Shown here piece after piece: positions 25,801 to 40,800 of a stretch of 64,000 bases of DNA. Position numbers and translations under genes: made by a program. The stretch lies in contig NC_044976.1 of assembly GCF_008728515.1 (NCBI RefSeq), positions 212,599,467 to 212,663,466 of the forward strand. Reading direction: 5' to 3'. Position 1 is the stretch's first letter; the number at the start of each line of letters is the position of its first letter. This DNA comes from Papio anubis (Eukaryota > Chordata > Mammalia > Primates > Cercopithecidae). The notes below the pieces were generated by a model. That model made no database searches, was not told the DNA's origin, and saw nothing but the letters and a program-made list of their open reading frames with translations.

Positions 25801-28800
25801 CATGAAATCAGTAGGCGGGAAATCTGTGGTTAACTGTCATTGGCTAATATCTACATTTATGTTAACAGAGTTACAGCAATGTTTGTTGGTTGGTTGCTTC
25901 TTTCTATTTTTAAAATAAATGCAAAGCAAGAACGTCCAAAGCATAATATTTTTAAAACCTATCTTTAATTTACACAAATTTAAAAGGTCCAGACCTTTTA
26001 AATGTACAGAGCTTTATGTATGAAACTCAGGCAAATGCAGAGTATTGATGCAAAGAAAATCACAAACCATGTTGGTCTTACTGTTAGTCTTGCAGTTCCC
26101 TAACAAAACCCTGAAATTCACAAACCACTGACTTCATGACAACATCTCATGCTGACTCTCCAATAATTTCCACCAGTCAAATACACCACACAACGACCAA
26201 GATCACACTCAAATTTCAGTTATTTACCTTGTCAATCATTTTTCTTGCTTCCACTTCCTCACTGTTGGGATTCTCTAACTCAATGGTATAAGTACCCTTG
26301 TCACTTTGGTCATCATCATTATCCTTTTCAGAAGTAGCAGAAGTTGCTTGATTTTTTAACATTTTATCCATCTCCTGGCTTGGTCTGTGCCCAAGACTCC
26401 CTGAACTTCTTAACAATGCAGTTTGTAGGAAGGGTATTGACACCGATGGCTCCTCTGATTTCTGTTTTAACAATTTCCCATGTGGAACACCATGCCCCCC
26501 TCTGTGATGCGCAGAGCTAGTCTGTAAAGACAAAGAAACCACTTTGGCATCTGCTGTTGGAGATTTTGCTTTCTCAAGTTTTGTATGTGGTGGTGAATAT
26601 GTAGTTTCCTGACACAAGATTCCCGCACTTTGAGTAAAAGAATATGACCTTCTTTTTCTGGGATTGTCTTCATCAAAGAATGCAATCATAAAAGCAGTTT
26701 GACTTACAACAGCTTGGTCTTGATGCTTTTCAGTAGCCTGGACCTTCTGTAGCTTTTTGTGTTCTGAATGGTGGCGTCTTAAGTGTTCCTCAAGAGTTGC
26801 ACGTTTGCTACAGCGCCTGTGAGCCCCAGCATTCTCTGAATCACTCTGCGTACCATCATCATGTTTATTTCCTGGATACAAAAAGAAACCACACAATAGA
26901 GAAGGAAAAAATCCCATGTAGAAATTTAGAAGCATACACAAAAGTGCTATTTGTTTTGTTCCCCTCCTCCTTTTCAATCCAAAGTCATATGTTCTCTTCA
27001 GTAACAGGCTCTGCAAACTTGCTCAATTGCAATGGTTACATTCAAATTTTATCAACTAACAATGAGGTCCTTTATAAATGACTGAATAGGATCGCCTTTC
27101 TTTCTGCAAATTTTAACTTTATAATGTTTCATCAATGTCTTAATAGATAATCAATGCTCTATTTCTGTGATATTTGTATTCCTAACATCAATAAACATTA
27201 ATTCTGCCTTCAAATTATACACACTATTTAGCAATAAAAAATTTGACTCTAGCATTAGAGATGAAAAAAGACAAGAAAAAGGGTAATGTCACTGAAATGC
27301 TTACTGTTACACAGGAAATGAGAACAGGAGTATCGTAAAAATGTGATGAATCTTAAGCTTCACTGATGTTCAATACTTTCAGAAGCTCAGCATATTTTTT
27401 CCTTTTTATTAAAAAGATTCAAATTTGTAGTCCCCAATAATTATTGCACAATTTTTTCCAAATATCTTTCCAGTTATGAGAATTTTTGAAAACTGTATTT
27501 GCATTAGAAACCCTAGTGGCTTCAAAGAGTTAAATAAAGCATGCTGAGAGGTCTATCAATGCAAAGGGTCATCTATGAAATCTCCACCTAGATCTAAGGA
27601 CCCACTGGGCAAACAGCATGGTGCTAAGTATTACCAGATATCTTCCCCATGAAGCATATCAGGTTAGAATATATTTGAATTTTGAAAGATCACCTCTTTA
27701 ACAAAGGTTGTTCTATTTTAGAGCAAGTAAAAGCCACTAAATAGTTAGCCTTCATGGTTCTGTTAGGTTTTGGATGTGAGGACACAAAAATTACTTTTTT
27801 TCTGATTTAAAATTCTCATTAACTAAATAATAAGTATATGATAAAAATAATCAAATGATATTGTATTATTATAGCACGAAATTATTAGAAAGTCAAGAGT
27901 TATTCTATGCATGTTTTAAATGGAATCATAAATCAGAGCTTAAATTAATTTTAAGCTTCTTTAGCTATAAATGAATTTAGTCAACAAGATACATTCTAAT
28001 GCTTCCAGGACTAAATCTGATTTTTAAATTTACCTGGGCTACAAATTCTAATGTGAACGCCCACTGAATAATATGGTTCCAAACAAAATAATGATCAGAC
28101 TTGAAAGACCTGGGGGGGTGGGAGAAGCAAACAACCTATGTCTAGGGAAAAAGTTGAATGTTAATGTTTCTAGGTTGTTCCTAATGAATTTAGAGATTAC
28201 TAACTGGTCCCAATGATTTAGCACAGAAGCACTAGTTATAAAAATGTGGTGCATAAAAGGAATGAGAAGACACAGAAGAGAGAACTACAGAACACACAGA
28301 AAAGGGTCACATATTGGAAAAGTAACAGGCAACGGAAACAAAGGGAGTAAGATCAAAAGGAAGGTGAGTTGGAGATCACGTCTATCAAAGTAATAGTGAT
28401 TAATACTATAAAAATCATATATGACAACAAATCTGAAGATCTTTCTTCAAATTGTTGACTATTCAAAATGCAATCTGAAAAGAAAAAATGGGATTAATTA
28501 ATGAAATCCCTGCCTCAGGTAATTAAGCTAGGAATAACAGATAGCAGATGAAGGGCAAGCCCAAACAAACTCACTAGTTCAAATACAGACTTCATTAAAA
28601 ACACTGGATTTTACAACCTATTTCATTGTTGTATTGGCTCTATTGAAAAGGAATCCAGTTTCTAAGAGCTGAAGATAACTAAACTCCAATATTCGCTGCA
28701 CCATAAGAACAAAGAATAGATCCTGCACATACTGAACAATCTTAATGAAAATACCATCTTCACAGAATTTAATTCTGATTCTAATACATAAAATTTGGCA

Positions 28801-31800
28801 CTTAGTGGTGTCAGGCCCTTTCAAGTATCTTTCCTATAACTTGTAGTTCAAAACTTTTCTTAGAAATTAGTCATTTTCTTTTTTGGAAAATTACCATGCC
28901 CTCTTGTATTTTGTTGGTGTTATACAAGTCAATATCTCATCGCAGTTGCAATATTCTGTTTCTACTCAATAAAAAGGTCACTAGGAAACAGTCCTCACCA
29001 AGTTCTTTTCTTTCCTTTTGCTTATCATTAGCCATGCCTAAGTATGTTGAAGTCCTTTTAATATTTTTAGGGTAGGTTAGCTGTAACAAGTTAGTGGTGT
29101 GGCCACAAGAAGTGGCAACTCTCCTAAAGGGTCAAAGTGTATGGGCTTTATTTTCCTCACCATCCCAAAGCCCCTGCACTTCACTCTTGTGGGAGCAAAG
29201 TTTTTGTTTTCGTTTTGTTTTGCCTACTTTCAATTCTTTGATCTAAACAGTTGCTGAAAACCTAATTTTTGTAAAATTTTTATTATTTGCTATAATTACA
29301 CTTATTTAGAGTCTGACTATATACTCTTTTATATCCTAAATCATGGAATATTGTTATCTAATGATGGAAGCTCTGACTTTTGGAGAAAGTCACATGTCAT
29401 TTATACACATGTCCAGAAAAGTAAAATGAATCTATCTTGGATCAAAAATGAGTTATATTCACAAAAACACTACCTTGAATGGCTTGTAAAATGGTCTGAA
29501 GGCAAATCTAAAAGAAGAGTTCTCACACTGCCACCATACTGGAATATAAGTCTACCTATAAATCAACTTTGAAGGACAACAGTAATATGATTACATAATT
29601 TCTAGTAAGGGCTTAAAATATCTAATCATTAAAATACAGATATAGTATACATGTGGACATTAATCCTTCTATTTGGAATTAGGTCCACAAATGGGTCTTG
29701 TGAGGAGAGAATGTTTTAAAATAATGGCTTAAAAATAATAGCCAATACAGAAAAAAGTTATAATGACTAAAATAAGTTACAATATAAATGGGTTTAATAA
29801 AGATATTTTAAAAATGATTATCTTTTAAAAGGATATTTTACCTCAGTTTTTGTTTATTAAGAGTGGTTTTAAAAAGTCTAAGTTATTTCTAAATTCTCAA
29901 GGTTCAGCTACCTCTTATACTGTACTAGGATATCAATATTATTTATCCATTTCATATAAACAGCCTACTTATTTGTGACTGTTAACCTATATAAATATAA
30001 ATAAAATGTCTCAATTATGTCTTGTCTAGAAGTAAAAGGTCACAGTCATGTCTCAAAAACACATATGCCAGGTAACTGCTGATAACTATAATTAAATATT
30101 GTAATAGGCTCCAACAAATAATTAGGTAATCACATCATCTCACTGTCCTGAAATGTCTTAGAAGCAAATCAGAAATAAGTATACAAATACTATTTCTTCA
30201 TTACTTGATCAGAATGCCAGGACATAAGATATAGATTAAATCAGGGCCAGTCTTGTCATTGACAGAGAAATCACCCATTGCTTATTCAAATTAGTACCTA
30301 TCACATGCTCGAGTACTAGATGAAGTGTTAGGAGTACAAAAACTCCTAATATAGTAACAGAATGCTCAGATAAACATGTAATCACAATTTGTTCTAAATC
30401 ATTTTCCTTATAGATAGCTTATTAAATAAAAGTAAGACAGAGTAACATAAATCTATATTCAATTAATTCTAAAATAAACTTAATTGGCAAAACCAATGAG
30501 AAAAAACTGATCAGTTGATACATCAATGTACAAATATCAAATTTTACTAATTTTGGCTGAGTTCTATACAAACAAAGTATATATAACTATTTCAAAAATG
30601 AACATTCAACCCTAACGTTCATAAAGTCCTAATATTAAAAAAAATATAAACTTGATTAACAGATCCTACCAAATATTTCTAAACCAAAAACCTTTGTTTT
30701 ATGAGTAACCACTGAGAATACTTTGAAGCACTCCCATCAATGATGTGACTGTATTATCCAAGTGGAACATTTGGCTCATACCAACTTAAAATGTCTTTCA
30801 GAATCTAGGTATTAATGATAATAGAGAACAGAATTGAATATAGCTTTTCCTTAAATCAAGAAAATGATGGAACTCATCTGCTAGGGAATCCTACTGGTGA
30901 ACTTAACAAATTTTGTATTTCCAGAAGAAAAAGAAACATGTTTTACAGCATAAATATAAGTTCATAAAACCAATCTGGTTTTGTCAAGAAAATGAAGAAA
31001 GACTAATTTGAGCGAGGAAGTTGGACATGGGTGGTGTGGCTTCCTGTTGAGTTTTAAAATTAAATATAACCTTCGAAAAAAGCAGAATGTTTTCTACCAT
31101 GTAAATATCTACTAGTAGTATAGTAACTGCAGACTGGATTTTCTTTATCATAAAATAGGAAGTTCTGAATGATCAAATCACTTTACCTTTCAACCTTTTC
31201 AAGTACACTGGAACATCACTTTTAATGCTTTTAGAATCCTCTTCTGTTCTTTCCCATAGCATTTGAGGAGGGTTGTTTTGTGCTAGCCAGTCAGCGACTT
31301 TGTTTTCGGGTGCCATCATTCCTGTTTGAATCCCCGGCAAGTCTTGAGTTCCAGGAGAAGACTTCTTGGACTTGTGGCGCTGATCAGAAGTAAACTTTGT
31401 CACGTGGTCTCTAATAGTTACCTTTCCTGGGGTACTGTCATCAAATTCAATGGTAAATGAAGCATGCCCTGCACCTGTTATATGGGAACTTGGTGTGTCT
31501 TTTGTTGGGATTTCATGAATAGTGCTTTCTGTTATTTGTGATGGTTGCTGGAATTCTTTTGTAGGGATTTCAAAATAACTTGGTTCCCTACAGAAAGGAA
31601 AAAGTACTTCTTCGTTTGCAGCTGCAGATTGTTCCTCAACTTGCTTGGCATCTATGCTGCACCCTAATGAGAAAAATAAGAGAAAATTCAAAATATTTGA
31701 TTGCTTCTGGCACTTGAAGGAGTCTGGTAATGGCCATGTGTACCACTCCGTGAGAACTAGAAGGCAGATCACAGTCTGGATGAAAACCAATGGCATTTAT

Positions 31801-34800
31801 ATCACAGAACAAATGTCATAGAGAAAAAAGAATCTTGATTATAAACATGCTATTTGATTACCAACAGGGGATGCAAGATAAGCAGCAGCAATGGCAAATG
31901 AGAGCAAAGCAGGTAAGAAATGGGTCTTGCATGGCTAAGTCCATGTTTTTTCCAACTTGGATCTAGAATTCATTAAGGTCCAAAAGAATTAAAATAAAAT
32001 GTAGATGGAGATGCATGTTCAATGTATACATAAAAAGTGACAGAAAAACTATGAACTTCCTTCTCAAGTCACCAAGATGAAATATGCAGCACATGTAGTG
32101 CTTCAAAGGAGAACAGGTACTCAAATGAGAATATAAACATGAAGTAAATATGTAAGTGATCTTCTGGAAGTAATGATTCCACTTACCATTCTTCACCACT
32201 ACATTCAGAAACATTACTTTCAGAATGACAAAGATATTGCTGAAGTGCGATCCTTGCAAGAAGATACAAACTTTTTATAAAGACTAAAACATGTGGTTCG
32301 CAATCCAAGCAGCAGTGTGAAAGAAATAAGGTTAAAATGGGAAATTCAGTTTCCAGACAATGACTCTGGAAGAAAATCAGTTTACTTTTCTATACAGCAG
32401 AATATGCAAAAGTGTCAAAAATTCTTGGAGGAAAGCTGAATTGTAAACCTCAGATTAACATTAGTTGGCAGAAGGAGCAAGTAACTCTGGAACACTATCA
32501 CTACTCTTCTATCGCCTCAGAGTCTAATACAACAGTCTAAAAACAGATGCATTTATGAATAAAATACATGAATAAAATGCATTTATGAATAAATGAAAAT
32601 GACAACTAAAATGTTTTTGGCATGTTATTAGGTAGTGCAAATGCAAAAGAAAAAAATTAAAGATGATATTGTCCTGTTGTTGAAGAAGCAAAGCATGTCC
32701 ATTATCAAGATGAAGAGCAAGTTCAAATGAGATATATTTCCCTAAAGCTCGAAAATAAACTCTGCTTTTAAACAGATTAATAGAAAAATCATTTACAGAC
32801 AATTTATTAGGAAAACAAGGCAATACAGGGAGACTAGGCTGTTTCCAAACATTTTCTAAGTAAGTGAAGCATTTGATCTTTTGAAACATCTTTTCAAAGA
32901 TTAAATTTTAGTGGGATCTGTCAGGTACTATAATTGGTTTCTTGACAGCAGTCTGAATATGAAATAATAAGAAACCTGACTGCTTTTAGGTTAAAGAAGA
33001 ATGATATAGTAACATCCCTTTTCGTAATCAAATGTGTGGGGTAGGGCACTGAAGACAACAAACTCCATTTTCACAATAAACATAGTAATAATAAAGTGTC
33101 AAAAAAATCTAAACAGAAGGCAAGGAGAACATGTAATATGAAAGAATATGTTATAATTTTCACTGTAAAAAATTACCCTTTTAAAATCTACTCAGTTTTC
33201 CTATCACTGAACATGAAAGAATAGTATTGGAAAAACTCTACATTATCAGAGAAATAATCATACATTTATATGACACGACCTAAAGTTTTAAAAAAGTTTG
33301 ATTAAATAAAGAGTTAATTTATCTTTTTCTTAAAAAAAAAAAGTTCAGCTGGACTTTTGAGTGTTTACTCTGAAGTCATGTTAGTTAAAATTTCCATTAG
33401 AATAAAATGTTAACTACTCCTCATATATTAATAGTTCATTAATGTTATTTTTCTATTTTTTCAGACAGTGATTTTTTTTAACTATGTACAATGTACTGTA
33501 CTTGATCAAGTCCACACAGGACAACTTGTTCATAAACCTGTCCTCTCTCCCTCCCCCCATACAGATATATACATATAGTTTGTTTTTGATTTGCTCATCC
33601 TTCAGGTGACAGAACAAGGTTAAGATGGTGGTTTCTAATACCACTACACAGAGAGCCAAGTCAAACTGACCCACTACACAGGGAGCCAAATAAAATTGAT
33701 GTGGCTCAGCTATGAGGCAAGTAACACAAAAAAGCTGGCCAGGGATATAGCACTTATCAACCACTTGTTGCTCATGATTCAAAGGAATATTATCTCAATT
33801 TTCCTCCCTTGCAAAAAAAGTTCACATGCTAATATTGACATGTTTCAACATGTTTCATGCATTAAGACAGCTGAGATCAACAACTGCACTGCATTGTTTT
33901 GGAGGTTACCATTCCCAAGTTAGTACTACTTCAAACTCGCATTTACTCAAAGCTAGAAACTTGAGACTTACACAAGTTAATAACTAATTCATCTAGAAAT
34001 CAAGCACCTAACCATGTCAAGCAGCACAACAGAGTGGAAAGGCAGCATGTTATGATCTGATGATCACAACCAGGCAGCCTGTTTCGTGCAAAGCCCAGAC
34101 AAGATCTGAAATCACATAAATCTTATCTCTAATCAGTCCGCAATCCTCATTTTCCTCATCATAAAGTGAGAAAACAGTATCTTCCCATAAGATTGTTGTG
34201 AAGATTTAGTGAGATGAGTATTAAGTGAGATCATGTAAGTTACCCAGAACAAAGCAGATATGCAAATAAATGCTTCTCCCTCAACTTTCAAAAACAGCTG
34301 AGAATCAGGAAGACAAAAAGCTAATACCAAAATCTAACTTTAAAAAACCCGAGACAGATATGACAATGCCTATCCTTAAGTATTCATAAACTTTACTAAC
34401 AGTTAAAATCTTCACTGAGAGATTTTTACTATTTACTCAGATCACATGTAGCAAATCTTGGGCAGGGTACAAAAAGTGAGGATTAAGGACAGACAGACTG
34501 CACCAAGTGGTAGAGGTAAGATGAAAAACAAGAGCAGACAAATGGCCCCAAAAACATGGTAGTCCAGTACCATTCAGTACATAGGGCAAACAGTCTTATA
34601 TACTACAGTCTCCTGAGGACATTATTGTAAGGCAATGTCAGTATTATTATATTATTAATACAATTGAGTATTGATATCAATATTGATATTGCTCTTGATA
34701 TATATGAATAATAATAGTGATACTGATATTGATGATTAATGATGATTCTGAGTCATAAGAAAAAGTTTTAAATTATACTGAACCTTCTCTGCTTAAGAAG

Positions 34801-37800
34801 GTGGTAATATGGGTAATGAATTTAATAGAAACTTAGGAAACGGTTAAACTTTAAAAAAACTATCAACTGTAAAAGTAAAGTTCAATTATCTGGAAAATTC
34901 ATTATGTGGAAAGACTCATTTCCCTAAAGATGATAAAAACAGATGAGGTGTGGTTCAACTACACTTGAGAAGTACCTAATAGAAAAACTATGAGGAGTCT
35001 TCTAATCAACACAGAAAAATAAAGCACCTTTCCTCCCTCAGAACACTAACAGAACATATTCTGGAATTTAGAAATTTAACATTCCTGTATCTTCAAAACT
35101 CATTTTGTTATACCAAATTAAACTAAATAATATAGTAAATACTTGTTTAGACTAATATTATATTATTAACCTCAATTACTACATTTAAAAAATTATTTAA
35201 TGACTATGCTGTAATTAATTCCATATATCTACACCAGAAAAGCAATTGGTGATAATCTGCTTATGTTCTTAAGGTACTTTATGACTGTGTTACCTTAACA
35301 CAATGTATTATAAGGGATACTTATACTTCATCCAGAATAAATGTTCTTTTAATTCTTCTGTACTAAATTCAATGAAATATTAAACTTATTTGAGATAACA
35401 AGGACTATAATTATAACAGCTCATTCTGCTTAAGACATCCATCCAACCTAGTCTGTTCAAGTATGTCAAATTAAGAAGACCTGAGAAGCTCCTTTTGCTT
35501 AGAAGGAGCTACGACTTGAACATTTCCAAATTCAGTTTCACTGGATTAAAAATCAATATAAGAGAGCCAAAAATCTACGATGCCCAGTTGCACATGCCAT
35601 TTCAAAATGTGTGCAACAATCAAAGGCCTTTAATTATAACCTAAATTAATTGTTGAGACCAAGTTAGGAGGTAGAAAAGCATAGCTGTAAATAAATTGAG
35701 GACAAATTTTCTGTCTCAATACGATTAAAAATAGTCACACAATTTCTGAGAACGAAATTGCTCTAAAGTAAATATCTGCTTAAACCAGGGCTTTTAAAAC
35801 TATATGGCAAGTCTTCCGGAGTTTCTGGATATATATGAACCCACAGAGAGGGACGTTAAAAATTACTAGGTAGCAAACACACTATTATACTTTCTGGAAT
35901 GTAACTCTAAAAATTAATAACTAAGAAGCAAATCACTTTTTGCTTTCACTAAGAGTATGCTTACAGGGTAAATTATGAAACTAATCACGTATACTCCACA
36001 ATTTGAAACTTAAAAAAGAACGTTTAAATTTTTAAAAATACCTTAATTTCAAAATGATCAAATTAAAGAACACTTGATATACATTTCAAATCCGATTCTA
36101 CAATTTCTGCTGGCGTCATAAATTATTTCAAGACAGTAATCTATTTCCCTCATCCTATAGTTAAAAAAGCTGCAAATGACAAAACCTGAAACAGTAATAT
36201 CCTCATACTAACATAAGAAAGCAAGTGAGAGTCTCTTAAGGCTATTACTAATCAGACAGGACACTTTAAGGAATTTGACATAAGACATAAATCACTGAAT
36301 TATTACTCAAAAAGAATGCCAAGATTATGAGACAGCTTTTGTTCATCGAGCAGAAAGAGCACACAAGCTGAGAATTCAGTTACATTCATAGAGATGAAAG
36401 TACTGCTGGATGCTTCACATTTGAAATTTATTTTATTATGCTGAGCTATGAGGGATCAATTTTTATGGCTATTTGATTTTGGAGTGTTTAAGTATCTGTA
36501 CCCTATGAAGTATACGCTTTTAGAGTGATTGTGTTTACAAGAATAATGATGGCTGAAATATTAAAACTTCTTCTGCTTAAGAGCATGGACTCTGGAGTCA
36601 GGCAATCTAAGTTCAAATCCCAGCTCCATTATTTGTAGTTGGGTGACTCTGACAAGTAAATTAATTTCAGTATGCCTTAGTTTCTTTATCTACAAAATCA
36701 CAGTAACTACACCTTTAAATACTCCTGTGATGATTAAATAATTAAATGCATACAAAGCACTTAGAAGAATGTCTGGATAAAGTAAACACTACTGCAGTGT
36801 TAGCTATTACTGTAAATCATGGTTATGCCTGCTGTATAAAGATTACATATACACTTCATTATATGTTAGAAGTTATGTGCTTCAGATTTCAAAAGCTGTT
36901 CTGTGTGTGACAGGGGAGGGCTGAAAATGTTAATGGCAAGATAAAAATTAGTGATTTTCAGAGTTCGGTGATAATTCTATTCAGCTATGTTTTCTTAATC
37001 ACCTAATTGGGAAATCTTTCCCCCTCTCAGTAACAGGTGGCTCTAGGGCACAATGATAGTATATTATGTGGTACTTGAATAAGACATGTATAGTTTAGTT
37101 GTGGGGAGGAGGCATACACACAACACACTGAATGAAACTGTAAAGTATTGACGATAAATATACAGACATCATTTAGAATGTATCTCTTTATCATCTAATG
37201 TATGTGTGTATTTATGTTTGTGGGAAAAGAGCAGGCAGGAATTAGCATAATTTATGGGTGATGCACTGGGAGAGAACACTCAAACAACTGGTAATGGGAC
37301 GTAAACACTCAAACAACTGGTAAAGCGACCATGGAAATTGGGACAAAATTAGAAAACTTTGACATAGAAAACTTAGTTTAAAATCTATTTGGCAGGCAAA
37401 AGACAGTCATTGTAGTTTCTTAAGCAAAGAAAATAAAGATCAATTTAAATGTACTATACAAAATAAACTGCAAGAGGGTTGAAACCAGGAGGTTGGTAGC
37501 CCAATCATGACTCAGGACGGGGGGCAGTGTGGGGAAAGCAACAGACCTGCAGACCTAAGGATTACACAAACAAGGTGAAGGGAAGGGAACACACAAAATT
37601 TACAAACAAAGCAGACATCCTTGGTTTTCTTTCCATATCCTTTCCCTGTTCTTTCCTCCTCAAAGGACTCCAAAAGTCTCTGGTATCCACTCTTTCCCAA
37701 CACAGATCATGTGGCTTGGGGGAAAACTACCACCACACACAGCTTCAAGGTGAGCAAGACCGGTTTAAGGATAATCTAACTTGCCTTGCCAGGGACTGGT

Positions 37801-40800
37801 TCAGAAATAAGCAGGTGACCCTCTCCTGAACCTGTGAGAGGTCAATGAGATGAGACAGATGTTGAGAACTTTTGGCAAAGTTCTTCTTCCAAATTCTGGA
37901 AGGTCTTCCGGAAGTAACATTTTCGCTTTTCTGTTGGATGTGATTAAAGCAGCATGTACCCCTTGCTGCTACTGGCAGGCAGCCTATGAGAGTGAGGGTA
38001 AACTCCTCAGTCTGCAACCACTATGAAGAGCAAGACTGAGAGGCGGAGAGAAGCTAGCTAGCTGATGACGACATTGCTGAGATGCTGAAGTAAACAACCC
38101 CGATGGGGTTCAGTTATGTGAGCCAGGAAATTTCTTTCCTGTTTGTCTCAGGCAGCATTTGTTATTTACATCTGAAAGCGTGCAAAGTAATACTGTTTCT
38201 GCGCATGGGCATGATGAAAACTGCTGGTGACAGAAACAAATAAAGCTGGGATGGGAATTTATTTGCAAAGTTGACAAATTCAGCCTTGGGCACTGTAAGA
38301 TCAAGTTGACAATGCTTGCTTTCTTAGATTTGTATCCATTAGAGCATACCTAAAGAACCAATGTTCTTATTCTCCAGCTAAGAAAAATGTCCTATTTATC
38401 TTGTAGAATTAGGGTGAAAAGTAGAAAATTGAAAAGAGTTCTCATGAAATTTATCCTTGTTTCAGAGCTAGACTTAGTCTTCCATACTGAGCCCAGGTGC
38501 CTGTTTAAGTACAGGATTTTAAGATCCAGTTCTGGATCCTTATCTGCTGTTATCTCAAAAACTGGCTGCTCCATCTTTCTGTTCTCATGTCTTTGCAAGG
38601 TCCTTATGTGGCAACTGACACCTCCATTTATTTCCTGGAAGTCTTGATTTTATGGTTTATGGACTGAACCACTCCATTAACAGTATCAGAAATATCAAAC
38701 ATACATTACTTGACTATTACTCTGAGAATCTGACCCAGAACTATTTTTTCATGCTGGCTGCCAAACTCAACTAATCCGGTTGCTGCCATTTTTCATCACA
38801 ATGAGCACACTGAGGTTTTGAAGAATTTGTAATTTCATACCACATTTCTGGACAAAGTGGAAATTGCTCAATTAAAAATATGATTAAGCTGGACATGAAA
38901 TGGTGTGTGCCAAAATCTCAGCTCCTCGGGAAGCGGAGGTGGGAAGATGGCTTGAGTCCAGGAGTTCAAGACTAGCCTGGGCAGCACAGTGCGATCCCAT
39001 CTCAAAGAATAAATTAACTAATTTATTGTAAAAATATGATTATATGCTGGGGATCTAATAAAACACAAAATTAGTGCCTACCATTTTGGTCTAATTGATA
39101 TATTTTAATAATTATTTTTATATACTTAAAATGCCTAGTTACATCATTAATCTGCTTTCCAAATCTTAACATCTCCTTTCAACTGTAAAAAATATTTTAA
39201 AGGTGCTTTATAAAGATATTAAAATTAATACTTTGCTTATAATCACTCATAATTTTAAATTTTACATTAAAATAACAAGGCCATTAAAACATTCATCAAT
39301 TAAAAAACATCAAATTATAGAATACTAGAGCATCTCTTTTCATGGTAGACAGCTGTTTGCTTAGATTACAGATGCTTCCCAAAATATCCATTTAATGTCA
39401 CAGTGATTGAGATTTTTTACCTGATGTTCCAGCTTCATGATTTTTTTCTTCAGGTTTGCCATTTGTCTTGAAAGCTCTTTTTTCATCCACCTCATCATCC
39501 CCCCACCATGACGGCTGCCCATATAATGGAGTACCACGGGGCATGGCAGAAATATCTGGAAAGAGGTGGGAAAAATCTGTCTAGAGCAGATGAAACAGAA
39601 AAAAATACGCTTTCGCAGAATGCTAGAACTGCCTGGTTGATTACTTAAATTAAAAAGCAAAGTACAGTCTTGATAGCTAAAATGTAATCTATCCTGAATA
39701 GCTTTGTATTTGTGATAAGATCTTATCAATGTTGGACATAACTAAATAAATACTATTTCCACTGGGTGGTATCTAAGTCAAACAACGTGCTACATATCCC
39801 AGTAGCTTTTTCTTCAAGTGTTATGACTTGTTTGGTATATAACTGAACCACTTGTAACAAATGGCATTTTACTTGAATTTAGACAGAAAGTGACCTCAGA
39901 AGAACAAGTTTGTTGAAACTAGGCAATAATTAACTAGGGAAGAACAAAACCAGTCTGATCAGAAATGGCTCCTTAAGGTTAAATGTAAAAGACAAAGCTA
40001 AAGTAAATGTTGGCATGAGCACCCATTTTCTAATTTTTTTCAAGCCCAAGGGCACACAAACTAGTTCTTAACAGAACTAACATATTTTTGTTTGAGCAAA
40101 TGTAGTAATGCCTATCCATTTAAAAACTTGTTTCTGTTTGAATGGGATTATTTATGTGAGGCATTTTATAACATTCCGAGAATTATAAATTATTATATGA
40201 TGATACAGCTACATTTGATATTTAAAAATTTCCTTTTAATTCATTTTTGTTGTTATGCTACAGAAGAAAATGCAGACAAACATGAAATAATAAAAATACT
40301 GTAAGGTAACCCTCTGAATCTGTAGGTATTCTGCATCCATGGCTTCAATTAGCTGCAGATGAAAAATGCTTTGGGGAAAAAAATTCCACTAAGTTCCAAA
40401 ATGCAAGACTTAAATTTGCCTTATGCCAAGTACTACTACACAAATGAAGTGATGTGTATGCATTGTATTAGGTATTAAAGTGATCTAGAGATGATTTAAA
40501 GTATACAGGAGGAGACGTGCATAAGTTATGTGCAAATACTATGCCATGTTACATAAGGAACTTCAGTATCATGAATTCTGGTATTCATGGGAGTCCTGAA
40601 ACCAGCCCCCATGGATACTGGAGGATGACTATATTTACTTCCCTTAAACGTTTAAACATATTAAGCACACCTATATACAACTGCCATATATAATTATGTG
40701 TTTTATAATGTTTCCTAATGAAAGCACTGGCAGCATTAAAACACACTCTGAAATTATCACTATTATACATTATTTTTATATGGACATGGCCAACTTTCTG

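Larger units (their letters stand above)
13166..26227 (-). other. CEP170: CEP170 13-kb intron between exons 26228-26871 and 13016-13165
   Basis: This is the longest intron in the window. Alus cluster at its low end (13398-13687, 13787-14079, 16107-16398, 18356-18663, 19036-19340). L1 pieces, L2 pieces, a MaLR LTR, a MIR, a hAT remnant and a MADE1 hairpin follow. Stretches with nothing recognised are 14420-16106, 16399-18225, 20520-22359 and 25511-26227. The block 16600-17540 is moderately GC-richer and not assignable. Confidence 0.85.
31664..39420 (-). other. CEP170: CEP170 intron between exons 39421-39555 and 31187-31663
   Basis: This 7,757-bp intron has MIR elements (34090-34275, 36577-36814), a small duplication at 37275-37323 and one Alu-like monomer (38888-39016). 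ATT-rich simple sequence lies near 34640-34740. Bases 31664-34089, 34745-36576 and 37330-38887 show nothing I can name; 37440-38320 is less AT-rich than its surroundings. Confidence 0.8.

Noticed and set aside
26467..26685. 72-codon frame within exon 26228-26871
   Set aside because: An alternate frame of a real CEP170 exon.
39361..39729. 122-codon minus frame across exon 39421-39555
   Set aside because: It reads the exon in the wrong frame; the proper frame joins both neighbours.
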